Numbered from the stretch's first letter, positions 8,245 through 16,112 are shown. The stretch is DNA of 33,096 nt from Methanobacteriota archaeon (GCA_005878385.1 VBMN01000077.1:1-33096); one strand, 5' to 3'. Numbers and translations: made by a program. The notes: generated by a model not told the origin, from the letters alone.

Positions 8245-9297
8245 TCACGGACGGACCCGCTCCAGTTTCACATAGCGAACGGTGTCACCGACCTCGCCGA
8301 ATAGGATCTGCTTCTTCACCCCATGAGCGAGGCGCACGGCGCGGCTAATCTCCGGCCAGGCCCCTCGATGGCCCTTCGGGACCACGTGGACGAGGTACTT
8401 CGCATGGTGCGCCTCCGGATCCCCTTCGTACGCACGGAAGTGGGAACCGTACTTGAAGCCCGTCTTGGAGATCACACCGCGACCCGTCAGGTCCTCGTAT
8501 GCGCGAAGGCGGAGGTCGAAGTCCGGCTGGATCGCCTTCGCTTCCTTCGTGAGACGTGCGAGCCGGATCGGCCGGTCCGTGTCCGAATTGCGGACCTCCG
8601 CGAATCCTCCCTTCAGGAGGTATGCGGTCTCCAAGAGGCTGAGCTGCAGCCGACGTCCGATCATCTTGCCGAAAAACCCGGCCTCATGGAGGGCACGAGC
8701 CTGCGCCTCGTCGATCACGACGGCGCGGTCTCCGAGGAAGTGCACAACGACCCGTTCCTTCGGCGTGCCCATCGGCCGATGGCCGCGGGGGTGGGCCTCC
8801 CGGACGCCATAATAGGTGAGGTCGCTCTCCTCGTCGACGAGGCCCAACAGCAGGGTCTTGCGGACCGCGGCCGCTTCTTCGGCACGCGCCAGGAGCTCCG
8901 CCAAGTCGAACACGGCCCGCTCGCTCAGGGCGCGGACCCAGTACTTGCTCGGCGTCTTTTTCGGGGCGCCTCCCCGGGGATACACCTGGAAGTCGACCGA
9001 GCCATCCCGAGATTCCACGATGTATCCGCGCTGCCGGAGGTCTCGGTAGACAAGGTACCGGATCTCGAACGATGGAACCGCGGCACCCGCGGCCCGAAAC
9101 AGGTCGCGCGCGGAAACGGCCCGGCCTCCGCGTCGCACTTCGAGCCGTTCCGCCTCGACGAGGTAGACCGCCTCCAGCAGGTCTAGTTCGAGACCCCCGC
9201 CGGAGCGCGGGCTCCCGAAGTACCCTCGGTTGTACAGTGTACTCGCTTCCGTGGCGTCGTCGACAATCACGCGGTCCTCGGACAACGCCCCCGGCAT
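8245..9297 (-). CDS. endA: tRNA-splicing endonuclease EndA, long (alpha2) form
   Basis: EndA cuts the bulge-helix-bulge at tRNA intron boundaries. At 350 aa it is the duplicated form that works as a homodimer: an N-terminal degenerate repeat (LYNRGYFGSP onward) and a C-terminal catalytic repeat (HEAGFFGKMIGRRLQLSLLE onward). The catalytic triad is visible: Tyr in SHFRAYEGD (about Y290), His in EAHHAKYLVHV (about H297 or H298) and Lys in AHGVKKQILF (about K328 or K329). The start at 9297 (MPGALSEDRVIV) fits the family N-terminus and lies about 30 bases after a TATA-like CTTTATCG; an ATG at 9315 is upstream. It sits 104 bases behind the DUF72 gene's GTG on the same strand and diverges from the HTH regulator. 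Confidence 0.94.
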   Translation of the reverse strand: MPGALSEDRVIVDDATEASTLYNRGYFGSPRSGGGLELDLLEAVYLVEAERLEVRRGGRAVSARDLFRAAGAAVPSFEIRYLVYRDLRQRGYIVESRDGSVDFQVYPRGGAPKKTPSKYWVRALSERAVFDLAELLARAEEAAAVRKTLLLGLVDEESDLTYYGVREAHPRGHRPMGTPKERVVVHFLGDRAVVIDEAQARALHEAGFFGKMIGRRLQLSLLETAYLLKGGFAEVRNSDTDRPIRLARLTKEAKAIQPDFDLRLRAYEDLTGRGVISKTGFKYGSHFRAYEGDPEAHHAKYLVHVVPKGHRGAWPEISRAVRLAHGVKKQILFGEVGDTVRYVKLERVRP

Positions 9298-9323
9298 GCG
9301 GGACCGGCGAAGCATGGCCCCGC

Positions 9324-9331
9324 GATAAAGG
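9324..9331 (-). promoter_or_regulatory. TATA-like box of endA
   Basis: CTTTATCG on the minus strand, centred about 30 bases before the ATG at 9297. It supports that start over the ATG at 9315, which would be only about 12 bases away. Confidence 0.5.
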
Positions 9332-9380
9332 GTTCGACTGTCGACGTGATCCGCCGGCTCCGAAAACCTCGTTCCATGGC

Positions 9381-9390
9381 GTTTATATAG
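9381..9390 (+). promoter_or_regulatory. Strong TATA box of the HTH regulator gene
   Basis: GTTTATATAG is the best TATA match in this region, centred about 28 bases before the GTG at 9413. A leaderless transcript starting at or beside the GTG is expected. Confidence 0.7.
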
Positions 9391-9412
9391 AAGCTTAAAC
9401 GATGAATGACCC

Positions 9413-10351
9413 GTGAAGCGCGACGCGATTGTGAAGGAGACGCGGGAGGCCCTCGCGAAGACGGGCTTCTTCCTTTCCCGACCTCACGGGGAGCGCGGCC
9501 TCTGCTTCGACATGGTCGCGCGACGCGATGACACCCTGTTGATCGTGAAGGTCTTCCAGAACGTGGACGCGCTGAGCAAGGAGACCGCCCAGGAACTCAA
9601 GGCGATCGCGCGGACGCTCGACGGCTCGCCCCTCGTCGTCGGCGAGCGCAGTGGCACCGGCGCCCTGGAGGACGGAGTGATCTACAGTCGGTTCGGGGTG
9701 CCGATCCTCTGTCGGAGCACGCTCCATGAATTCCTCGAGGAGGGCGTCCCGCCCTTCCTCTTCTCTGCGCCGGGGGGCCTCTACGTCCGGCTCGATGCGA
9801 CGGCGTTGCGTCGGATGCGTGACGAACGAGGCCTGTCTCTCGGAGCGCTCGCGGAGATCGCGGGCGTCTCGCGCCGGACGATCCAAATGTACCTCGAGGG
9901 AATGGCCGCGACGCTCGATGTGGCGATGCGCCTCGAGGACGTGTTGAGCGAGTCCCTGGCCCTCCCGGTGGACCCGTTTGCCTTCGTCGACGATGCGGCG
10001 TCGACCCGAGATCCCGCCCCTCGCCTCGAGGGATTCGAACGAGAGCTCTTCCAGCGTCTTCAACGTCTCGGCTACGACGTTCTGCCCACCATCCGGAGTC
10101 CCTTCGATGCCCTCTCGAAACGAGAGGCGACGACGTTGTTGACCGGCGTCGGTGGAGTCGGTAGCGCACTCGATCGGAAGGCGGACATCGTGTCGAACAT
10201 CAGTCGCGTGGTCGAGAAGGATTCCGTGATGTTCGTCGTTCGCCGTGCTCGCATGAGCATCCGCGGCGTGCCGGTGATCGCGCGCGAGGAGCTGCGCCGC
10301 GCGAAGGACTCCGATGACGTGGAGGAGATGATCTCCGAGAGGAAGGGTTGA
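9413..10351 (+). CDS. Archaeal HTH-type transcriptional regulator (Cro/CI-type HTH in the middle)
   Basis: This matches a conserved archaeal family of putative regulators of about 310 aa. The N-terminal ~110 residues form an alpha/beta domain (LLIVKVFQNVDALS, PLVVGERSGTGALEDGVIYSR) similar to a nuclease-like fold without an obvious active site. A Cro/CI-type HTH follows (about 125-180: LRRMRDERGLSLGALAEIAG, VSRRTIQMYLEG). The C-terminal half again shows an alpha/beta pattern (GYDVLPTIRSPFDAL, VFVVRRARMSIRGVPVI). The GTG start is set by the TATA box 28 bases upstream. The stop TGA shares its last base with the next gene's ATG, indicating coupling. Targets are unknown. Confidence 0.88.
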   Translation: MKRDAIVKETREALAKTGFFLSRPHGERGLCFDMVARRDDTLLIVKVFQNVDALSKETAQELKAIARTLDGSPLVVGERSGTGALEDGVIYSRFGVPILCRSTLHEFLEEGVPPFLFSAPGGLYVRLDATALRRMRDERGLSLGALAEIAGVSRRTIQMYLEGMAATLDVAMRLEDVLSESLALPVDPFAFVDDAASTRDPAPRLEGFERELFQRLQRLGYDVLPTIRSPFDALSKREATTLLTGVGGVGSALDRKADIVSNISRVVEKDSVMFVVRRARMSIRGVPVIAREELRRAKDSDDVEEMISERKG

Positions 10352-10962
10352 TGGACGAGGTCCAATTGGACCGCGCCACCATCCGTTTGCTCCCCGTGGT
10401 GCGAGGGCTCCCTTCCGAAGCTGAAACCGTGCGTCGGGCGATCGAATCGACCCGACCTGCCGCGATCGGCATTTCGATCGGACCCGAGGAACTCATCACC
10501 CTCCGATCGTACGACGGGGGTCCGCTCAGTGCCGAGAATTTCGAGGAGGAAATCTACGTCGCCGGGCTCTCCGCATGGGAGCCGGCGATCAAACCCCCGC
10601 CGTGTTTCTCCGAAGCCATCAAGGCGGCGGACGCGCGCGGCGTGCCCATCGAAGCCGTCGACATGGACGAGGTCACGTACACGGAGAGCTACGTGGACTG
10701 TGTGTCGGGCCTTGAGGTCGTATTCCAGGGGCGGTTGGAGAAACGGCTCACGAAAAAACGATTCCGGGCCACGAACCCGAGAGATTTCGTGCTCGAATGG
10801 GACGCCGAGGTGAACGGGTCACCCGGGTTCGCCCGCCTCCAGAGTCGCCGTGAGACATTCATGGCAGGCCGCTTGCGACAGATTGCGGCATCGCACGACT
10901 CGGTGCTCGCCGTGATCGAGGTGGAGCGCGCCGTGGGAGTGCGGCTCGCGCTCCAAGGCTAG
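10351..10962 (+). CDS. Conserved hypothetical protein, TraB-like
   Basis: The 203-aa product has no clear enzyme motif. The pattern of a first segment AIESTRPAAIGISIGPEEL, a middle segment AADARGVPIEAVDMDE and a final segment with MAGRLRQIA and SVLAVIEVERAVGVR resembles the TraB/PrgY fold (a helix, a Glu/Asp-containing turn, and a closing strand). Similarity is weak and the assignment is inference. No membrane helix is seen, so a cytoplasmic location is likely. It is translationally coupled to the HTH regulator by a TGATG junction, so the two may work together. It is convergent with the pilin-anchored protein, 72 bases away. Confidence 0.7.
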   Translation: MDEVQLDRATIRLLPVVRGLPSEAETVRRAIESTRPAAIGISIGPEELITLRSYDGGPLSAENFEEEIYVAGLSAWEPAIKPPPCFSEAIKAADARGVPIEAVDMDEVTYTESYVDCVSGLEVVFQGRLEKRLTKKRFRATNPRDFVLEWDAEVNGSPGFARLQSRRETFMAGRLRQIAASHDSVLAVIEVERAVGVRLALQG

Positions 10963-11034
10963 CCCGACCGGCGGGACGCTACGCCTGCCTTCCGCCTCAC
11001 CCGCGGTTCCGCGGACCGAAGAGGCCGATCCCGT

Positions 11035-12621
11035 TCAGGTGTAAACGGCGATGCTGGCGTAGTCAATCAGTTGCGAGTACCACAGCGTACGCGTCGTGAG
11101 GTCCGCGTCGTTCAGGTGGTCGTACGGGTTGTAGGTGGCTCCCCACCGGGTGAGGATCGCCCCGTACGTCATGCCCGCGGGGCCTGCAATGCCGGACACA
11201 ATGATCGTCACCTTGTAGGTGCCCGCGTTCGTGAAGGGCTGGGGCCAGTTGATTTGGAACGGGTTCTTCGCTGCGAGGAAGATCTCCGAAGGCAGGCCTC
11301 CCCCGTCCTGGTTCGACGGGTTGATGTCGACCACGGCCGCATAGGCGAAGGTGGTCGGGGTGACCGCGCTCCCCGGGTACACGACGAGCCCGCCAGCGTT
11401 CGCCGCCTTGGTCGGATCGACCGGCTTCACGATGAACGTGGAGCAGGGAGTACCCACCGTGGCGGAGCACAGGGGCGCCGCCCCTCCGCTGGTTCCTTCG
11501 AAGGTGATCGCGGTGAAGCCGTCAAAGAAGATCGTTCGGTTCCCGTGATCCGACATCTTCAGGTGGAACAGCTCTCCGCCCAGATTGTTGAACTGGGCCC
11601 GCGTCGCTCGATAGGGGGAGAACGTGGTGGCCGAGTTGTACGGGTTGTTGAGATTCGTCACCCAGAATCCACTCGGAATCACTTGGACGAAACCGATGTA
11701 CTGCCAAGGGGTCGACGAGGAGCTTCCCCCGCCACCGACCGGTTGCTCCACCGTCAAGACGAGTCGGGAGTTCGCCGCGTTGCCCTTTATATCCGTCGCG
11801 TTCAACAGGATGATGGACCCGTCCCAGTTGAGGTTCGGGAACGGTGGATTTACGCAGACACTCGAGCCAAACGAGAAGATCCCGTCGCCCGCCACTCGGT
11901 CCGGCGCGATCCCGTCGTCCCGCATCTTCTGGGGTTGCTCGCACGCATTGCCGGTCCCGAACCAAATCGAGAGCGTCGCGTACACCGAGTTCGGATTCAG
12001 GTCGCTGTCGGGATCCACGACTTGCGCGTAGATCGCGAAGCCGAGATGTTCGTTCACGGGATCGATCCCGGACGTGGAAGGAATGCCGTCGGCCCACTTC
12101 TCCACGAAGACCGGGGGTCGCGCTCCCGAGGATGCGTTGATCGCGGACCTCCATTCGACCACGCTCTTCGTGAGGTCCGCCACTGTGATCGTGATCGCGT
12201 CGGTCGATCGGAGAGAGAAGCTCTTGTACGCCCATCGCTCGCCGGCATCCCAGACGCTGTCGCTGCCGTCCACGAGCCCGCTCGCGGGCGAGAGAGCGCC
12301 GTTATAGGGATGCAGCGTCACGACGTCGGTCACGAGCGGGTTATTGCCGCGCGCCGACGTCACGTAGATCCGGGTCGCCACGGGATCCAAGCGGTCGCCG
12401 CCCAGATGCCGGACCGTGATATTCACGCCGACCTCGACGCCCCCGACAATGACCGGATTCATCGTGGATTCCATGTCCAAACGTGACTGTGCGGTCGGAG
12501 TGGGGATGTTCGTGACCCAGATGATGATGGTCGAGAACAGGACGACCGTCATTGCCAGGATCAGGATCGTGCCGATGACTTCCGACACACCCGACTCGTC
12601 TTCGCGCAGGATCACTTTCAT
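11035..12621 (-). CDS. Large secreted protein with archaeal type IV pilin N-terminus
   Basis: The N-terminus (SGVSEVIGTILILAMTV, about residues 10-36) is the archaeal type IV pilin motif: a short charged head, then a hydrophobic helix, processed by a prepilin peptidase and used for assembly or membrane anchoring. The 528-aa length is far above that of ordinary pilins (about 120-200 aa). After a pilin-like segment, residues about 190-320 contain an Ig-like module with RDDGIAPDRVAGDGIFSF, like the surface-protein 'choice-of-anchor X' domain. A Ser/Gly-rich linker (GGGGSSSS) leads to a C-terminal beta-rich domain. Two Cys pairs may form disulfides. The ATG at 12621 has GGGAGG eight bases upstream and a TATA box further up. 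Confidence 0.88.
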   Translation of the reverse strand: MKVILREDESGVSEVIGTILILAMTVVLFSTIIIWVTNIPTPTAQSRLDMESTMNPVIVGGVEVGVNITVRHLGGDRLDPVATRIYVTSARGNNPLVTDVVTLHPYNGALSPASGLVDGSDSVWDAGERWAYKSFSLRSTDAITITVADLTKSVVEWRSAINASSGARPPVFVEKWADGIPSTSGIDPVNEHLGFAIYAQVVDPDSDLNPNSVYATLSIWFGTGNACEQPQKMRDDGIAPDRVAGDGIFSFGSSVCVNPPFPNLNWDGSIILLNATDIKGNAANSRLVLTVEQPVGGGGSSSSTPWQYIGFVQVIPSGFWVTNLNNPYNSATTFSPYRATRAQFNNLGGELFHLKMSDHGNRTIFFDGFTAITFEGTSGGAAPLCSATVGTPCSTFIVKPVDPTKAANAGGLVVYPGSAVTPTTFAYAAVVDINPSNQDGGGLPSEIFLAAKNPFQINWPQPFTNAGTYKVTIIVSGIAGPAGMTYGAILTRWGATYNPYDHLNDADLTTRTLWYSQLIDYASIAVYT

Positions 12622-12672
12622 GGATTGGCCTCCCGGTGGGCTTCGGGATGTAGACTTGCACCCGAGCCGACG

Positions 12673-12682
12673 ATATATAAAG
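12673..12682 (-). promoter_or_regulatory. TATA box of the pilin-anchored protein gene
   Basis: TTATATATCG on the minus strand, preceded by ACTT, is a strong archaeal TATA box about 57 bases before the ATG at 12621. It predicts a leader of roughly 30 bases that contains GGGAGG, so this gene, unlike most here, should use a Shine-Dalgarno. Confidence 0.7.
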
Positions 12683-12806
12683 TGTTCGCGGTAGTTACCA
12701 CGACCACAAAGTCTGATTCTCACTCATGGAGGGAATTGAGGCTCGAAATGGGCGGTTTCCGGGGTCTTTAGCCGAACGACCCTATGGCGTGGTGGCCACT
12801 TCAAGA

Positions 12807-12820
12807 AGGGGCCCCTCTTA
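12807..12820 (+). promoter_or_regulatory. Palindrome plus TATA-like box of the SDR gene
   Basis: The perfect palindrome AGGGGCCCCT (12807-12816) abuts a TATA-like CTCTTA (12815-12820), which is about 36 bases before the ATG at 12854. The palindrome sits where a BRE or an operator would lie. Confidence 0.4.
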
Positions 12821-12853
12821 TGGAGGCAATTTCATGCCGGTGGAGATGCCATT

Positions 12854-13726
12854 ATGAAGCAAAGGGAAGAGCACCCGCGGACGACCGGAAAGAAAATTTG
12901 GCTTGTCACCGGCGCCGGCCGTGGCATGGGCGTCGATATCGCGAAGGCGGCTTTGGCCGCGGGCGATGCCGTGGTCGCCACGGGTCGGGACACCAAAGCG
13001 GTCGAGAAGGCCGTGGGCAAGTCGAGTGACTTGCTGGTCGTCAAATTGGACGTCACCCGCCTTGCCGACGCAGAGGCCGCTTCGCGGGCTGCCGTCGACC
13101 GGTTCGGCCGGATCGACATCTTGGTGAACAACGCAGGCAACTTCTTTGCCGGCTTCTTCGAGGAACTGTCGCCCGAAGACATCGAGAAGCAGCTCGCCGC
13201 CAACCTCATCGGCCCGATGAACGTCACCCGCGCCGTGTTGCCCGTCATGCGCAAGCAGGGCTCGGGCCACATCATCACGATATCATCAAGCGCGGGTCTC
13301 GTCGGGTTCGAGTTCTGCTCCGCCTACGCCGCCGCAAAATTCGGCGTCGAAGGCTGGACCGAGTCTCTGCAACCCGAGATTGCGCCGTTCGGCATCAACA
13401 CGACCCTCGTCAACCCGGGCTTCTTCCGAACGCAACTCATCTCAGACAAGTCGATGACTTTCGGGTCGCTCTCTATCCCGGACTACGAAGAACGGAGGAA
13501 GCAGCTGCAAACCTGGTGGACGAGCCAAAGCGGTCAGCAGGTCGGCGACCCCGCCAAGCTCGCCGCGGGCCTTGTGCAGATCGCGCGCCAGTCGCCCCCG
13601 CCGCGACGATGGGTCGCCGGCGCCGACGCCGTGAAAACGGCCGAGCAAAAGGCGAAGGACCTTCTGGCCCAAGCCAGGGCCTTCCGCGAATTGTCGTCCT
13701 CCCTCGCCCACGACGAGCCCGCATGA
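12854..13726 (+). CDS. Short-chain dehydrogenase/reductase (SDR)
   Basis: This is a classical NAD(P)-dependent oxidoreductase with a Rossmann fold: TGAGRGMG for cofactor binding, NNAG in the fourth strand region, catalytic Ser in ITISSSAG, and YAAAK for the Tyr/Lys pair. The PGFFRTQL segment follows. At 290 aa it is a long classical SDR with a C-terminal lid. It resembles bacterial SDRs, and its codons differ from the neighbours: TTG for Leu and GCC for Ala are frequent, while the window prefers CTC and GCG. This suggests acquisition from bacteria, though it has an archaeal-looking promoter. The substrate is not predictable. Confidence 0.93.
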   Translation: MKQREEHPRTTGKKIWLVTGAGRGMGVDIAKAALAAGDAVVATGRDTKAVEKAVGKSSDLLVVKLDVTRLADAEAASRAAVDRFGRIDILVNNAGNFFAGFFEELSPEDIEKQLAANLIGPMNVTRAVLPVMRKQGSGHIITISSSAGLVGFEFCSAYAAAKFGVEGWTESLQPEIAPFGINTTLVNPGFFRTQLISDKSMTFGSLSIPDYEERRKQLQTWWTSQSGQQVGDPAKLAAGLVQIARQSPPPRRWVAGADAVKTAEQKAKDLLAQARAFRELSSSLAHDEPA

Positions 13727-13749
13727 TAGCGTGAGAATCATGGGATGCA

Positions 13750-13759
13750 CGCTTAAGTA
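13750..13759 (+). promoter_or_regulatory. TATA-like box of the STAND ATPase gene
   Basis: CGCTTAAGTA is centred about 27 bases before the GTG at 13782, fixing that GTG as the start of a leaderless message. Confidence 0.55.
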
Positions 13760-13781
13760 AACGGGACCGCATCGGAACCGG

Positions 13782-14873
13782 GTGGAGCTCACCGCGGCCG
13801 AGCGCGTCCTCGTCCATCTCCACGGATTCTGGAACGTCTCGGAACCGGGGCGGGAGTCGACCCAGGCCGGAATCTCGGAAGGGGCTCGGCTCCTCCGCAG
13901 CCATGTTCCTCGGACGCTGAAGGCCCTCCAAGACGAAGGCCTCGCGGATTCGCGGGACACTCGCCTGCGTGGGCAACGGCGAAAAATCCGTGTGTACATC
14001 CTCACCGAGGCCGGCGTGCGGCAAGCGCGGCAAATTCTGGGAGACATCGATCGCACGACGGTCGTGGTCGATGGTCGCACGACCACGATGGGCGAGGCCC
14101 GGAAAGCCCTCGGCCTGACCGGCTTGGCCGCCCTCGCGGCGACGGATCCGGACGGACGGCTCCAGCCCCGGGTGGAGGAACTGGAAAGGCCGACCCTCTT
14201 GCAACGGGATCAAGATCTCGCCGTCCTCCGACGATGGCTCCTCGGCGGCGCGTCGGTCGCGGTCATCTACGGCTCTCGCGGCATGGGAAAGACGGCGCTC
14301 GGATGGGCGTTCGCGAAGATCGTCCCGAAGTCCGTCTGGGTCGACCTTCCGGACGGCTCGGATCTGAAGGGATTCGCCGCGTCCCTCGCGTCCGCGACCG
14401 GAGTTCGACCGACCGCGCCGGGCGAACCCGAGTCCGTCGCTGACGCCATGTCGGTCCCCTACACCCGGGGGACCAAACTCCTTGTGGTCGATGGTTACGG
14501 CGATGTGGAGGAATCGATCGTGGACACGATGCGGGCGTTCCTCCGGAACGCGAAAACGGAGGGGGGCAAGGTCCTCGTCCTCGCACAAGAATCGACCCCC
14601 GCGTACTGTCGCTTTTACTCGAAGAAAGACATTGATGGCGGACGCGTCGTGGAACGCCACCTGCGGGGTCTCGATCTGGAAGGGTGCCGCGCGATGCTGG
14701 CGAACCAAGACATCGACGCCGATGCCCTCCGTCGAATCTACCTTCTGACGAAAGGATGCCCGCGGTATCTGCAGGCGATCCGGGAGGGAGACGAGGCGTC
14801 CCTCCGTGCCCACAGCCGGTTCACCCACGCCGAAATCCGCCTTCTGCTCTACTCCGGCGGATCGACGGCGTGA
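13782..14873 (+). CDS. Winged-helix / STAND-type ATPase
   Basis: The first ~85 residues form a winged helix (RLLRSHVPRTLKALQDEGLA, then a wing RRKIRVYILTEAG), similar to MarR/ArsR-type DNA-binding domains. After a linker comes a P-loop ATPase: Walker A GSRGMGKTAL (residues 164-173), a Walker B-like strand TKLLVVDGYGD, a sensor-like strand KVLVLAQESTP, and a C-terminal helical part with LTKGCPRYLQAI, a STAND/MNS-type feature. A DNA-binding head joined to a STAND motor suggests a signal-gated transcriptional switch, but this is inference. No sensor repeat domain follows, so the input would have to come from a partner. It is convergent with the GAF-PAS gene, overlapping by 25 bases. Confidence 0.82.
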   Translation: MELTAAERVLVHLHGFWNVSEPGRESTQAGISEGARLLRSHVPRTLKALQDEGLADSRDTRLRGQRRKIRVYILTEAGVRQARQILGDIDRTTVVVDGRTTTMGEARKALGLTGLAALAATDPDGRLQPRVEELERPTLLQRDQDLAVLRRWLLGGASVAVIYGSRGMGKTALGWAFAKIVPKSVWVDLPDGSDLKGFAASLASATGVRPTAPGEPESVADAMSVPYTRGTKLLVVDGYGDVEESIVDTMRAFLRNAKTEGGKVLVLAQESTPAYCRFYSKKDIDGGRVVERHLRGLDLEGCRAMLANQDIDADALRRIYLLTKGCPRYLQAIREGDEASLRAHSRFTHAEIRLLLYSGGSTA

Positions 14874-15811
14874 ATTTCAGCGAGCCCATCGATCGAGTCA
14901 ATCAAGCGATCGGCATACCCGCTGGTCCCCGGTTTCTTCCGTAACATGTAGAGAATCTCGACGGTCTCTCCGTCCGTCCCCCGCACCGCGACCGCCTGCG
15001 CGATGCACTCGACCGCGTGTCCGTCCCGTGCTCGGAGCCGGAGCTCCTTCACGGCGGAGGTGAAGCCTCCCTGATCCTTCGTCCAGCCCACGCTCGCCTC
15101 GGCCTCCGAGATATCGAACACTTCTTGCATCCGGTGGCCCCGGACCTCGGACGTCTGCCAACCCACGAGGGACTCGGCGCCCGCGTCGATGCTCACGATG
15201 CGCATTTCCCGATCGGCCACGACGAGGCCGTCCGCGACGACCGCGACGAGGGACTCGATCCGGCGGCGCTCGAGGGTGAGTTGGTCCGCCAGGTTCGCGC
15301 CGTCAAGGGCGATCGCGACCTGAGCTCCGACTCCCTGGACGATATTGATTTCCTCCGAGGTAAAGTAATGCGGATTCCGGGTATCGTCGAGCCAGAGGAG
15401 TCCGAGGAAACGCCCGCGGGCGGAGAGGGGCACGACGAGGGCCGATTTCAGGGAGAGGCGCTGCTGCAGGGCGGGTGACAAGCCGGCCTCGCCCGAGGTC
15501 GCTTTCAGAATCGCGGGAAGTCGAAGTGCAATCAGGCGCTGCGCCAACCACGGGATCTCCGCTTCTTGCACTCGAAGGCCGTCGAACGGCGTTCGCCGCA
15601 AGCCGGGCGCAAACGAGCCGAGCGTGCGGAATTCTCGCGAAGCGTCGTCGTACGCCATGATCGCGCAGCGGTCCACCCGAACGAGGCCAGGTGTGACGCG
15701 CGCAATCAAGGCGACGAGCTCGTCGATGTCGGAGACTCCTCCGACCATCTCAGCGACGCCGAGGAGTGCCGCAAGGATCTGCGTCTCGCCAATTTCCTCT
15801 CGTTCGGCCAC
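14849..15811 (-). CDS. GAF-PAS sensor protein without output domain
   Basis: The 320-aa product has a GAF domain (about residues 15-165: DIDELVALIARVTPGLVRVD, SALVVPLSARGRFLGLLWLD) followed by a short helix and a PAS domain (about 175-295: VVADGLVVADREMRIVSID, ESLVGWQTSEVRGH, DGHAVECIAQAVAVRGTDGE). There is no histidine kinase, cyclase or HTH domain, so it probably signals through a partner protein. The GTG at 15811 is selected because CTTATCGCG on the minus strand is centred 26 bases upstream; longer in-frame extensions are antisense to the small membrane protein gene. It is tail-to-tail with the winged-helix ATPase, which lacks a sensor. Confidence 0.85.
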   Translation of the reverse strand: MAEREEIGETQILAALLGVAEMVGGVSDIDELVALIARVTPGLVRVDRCAIMAYDDASREFRTLGSFAPGLRRTPFDGLRVQEAEIPWLAQRLIALRLPAILKATSGEAGLSPALQQRLSLKSALVVPLSARGRFLGLLWLDDTRNPHYFTSEEINIVQGVGAQVAIALDGANLADQLTLERRRIESLVAVVADGLVVADREMRIVSIDAGAESLVGWQTSEVRGHRMQEVFDISEAEASVGWTKDQGGFTSAVKELRLRARDGHAVECIAQAVAVRGTDGETVEILYMLRKKPGTSGYADRLIDSIDGLAEIHAVDPPE

Positions 15812-15834
15812 GCCTCGACGATGCGGGCGGACGC

Positions 15835-15843
15835 GATAAGAAC
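15835..15843 (-). promoter_or_regulatory. TATA-like box of the GAF-PAS gene
   Basis: GTTCTTATC on the minus strand, about 27 bases before the GTG at 15811. Confidence 0.5.
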
Positions 15844-15913
15844 GTTTCCGGCCGGTTATCACGGGAGCGGCGGGCCCCGAAACCCCTTTAGCGCTCCGAG
15901 GACTGTTTGCGTC

Positions 15914-16078
15914 GTGGCCTCCGCGCGGATCCTCCTCGGGGTCCTCGGCTTCGTGATCGCGCTCGTGGGCATCGCCGTCGCTTGGAGCGGCGCCGACCGA
16001 TTCATCGCGCTCGCGATCCTGATCGTCGGCGGGTTCCTCCTCATGCTGCCCTTCACGCGGCCCCATGAGGACGAATGA
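15914..16078 (+). CDS. Small membrane protein (54 aa)
   Basis: A short GTG-initiated gene encodes two hydrophobic helices (ARILLGVLGFVIALVGIAVA and ALAILIVGGFLLMLPF) joined by a short polar loop with Trp-Ser-Gly, ending in a charged tail RPHEDE. A TATA-like CCTTTAGCG at about 15886-15894 is about 24 bases upstream of the GTG, supporting this short form over longer in-frame readings that overlap the GAF-PAS gene. No family is recognised. Two-helix hairpin proteins of this size are common in archaea. Its 3' end lies next to the following small gene, so the two may be cotranscribed. Confidence 0.6.
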   Translation: MASARILLGVLGFVIALVGIAVAWSGADRFIALAILIVGGFLLMLPFTRPHEDE

Positions 16079-16080
16079 AC

Positions 16081-16090
16081 CCTTTATTAC
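16081..16090 (+). promoter_or_regulatory. TATA-like box upstream of the small conserved gene
   Basis: CCTTTATTAC is centred about 27 bases before the GTG at 16113, matching the spacing seen at other genes in this window. Confidence 0.45.
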
Positions 16091-16112
16091 GGACGCTGCC
16101 GTGCGGCCGGGC

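Noticed and set aside
13782-15811. A defence system made of the STAND ATPase and the GAF-PAS protein
   Set aside because: No nuclease, TIR or other effector domain is present and the genes are convergent, so a defence role has no support.
15566-15913. N-terminal extension of the small membrane protein
   Set aside because: It would overlap the GAF-PAS gene and its promoter; the GTG at 15914 lies at TATA distance.
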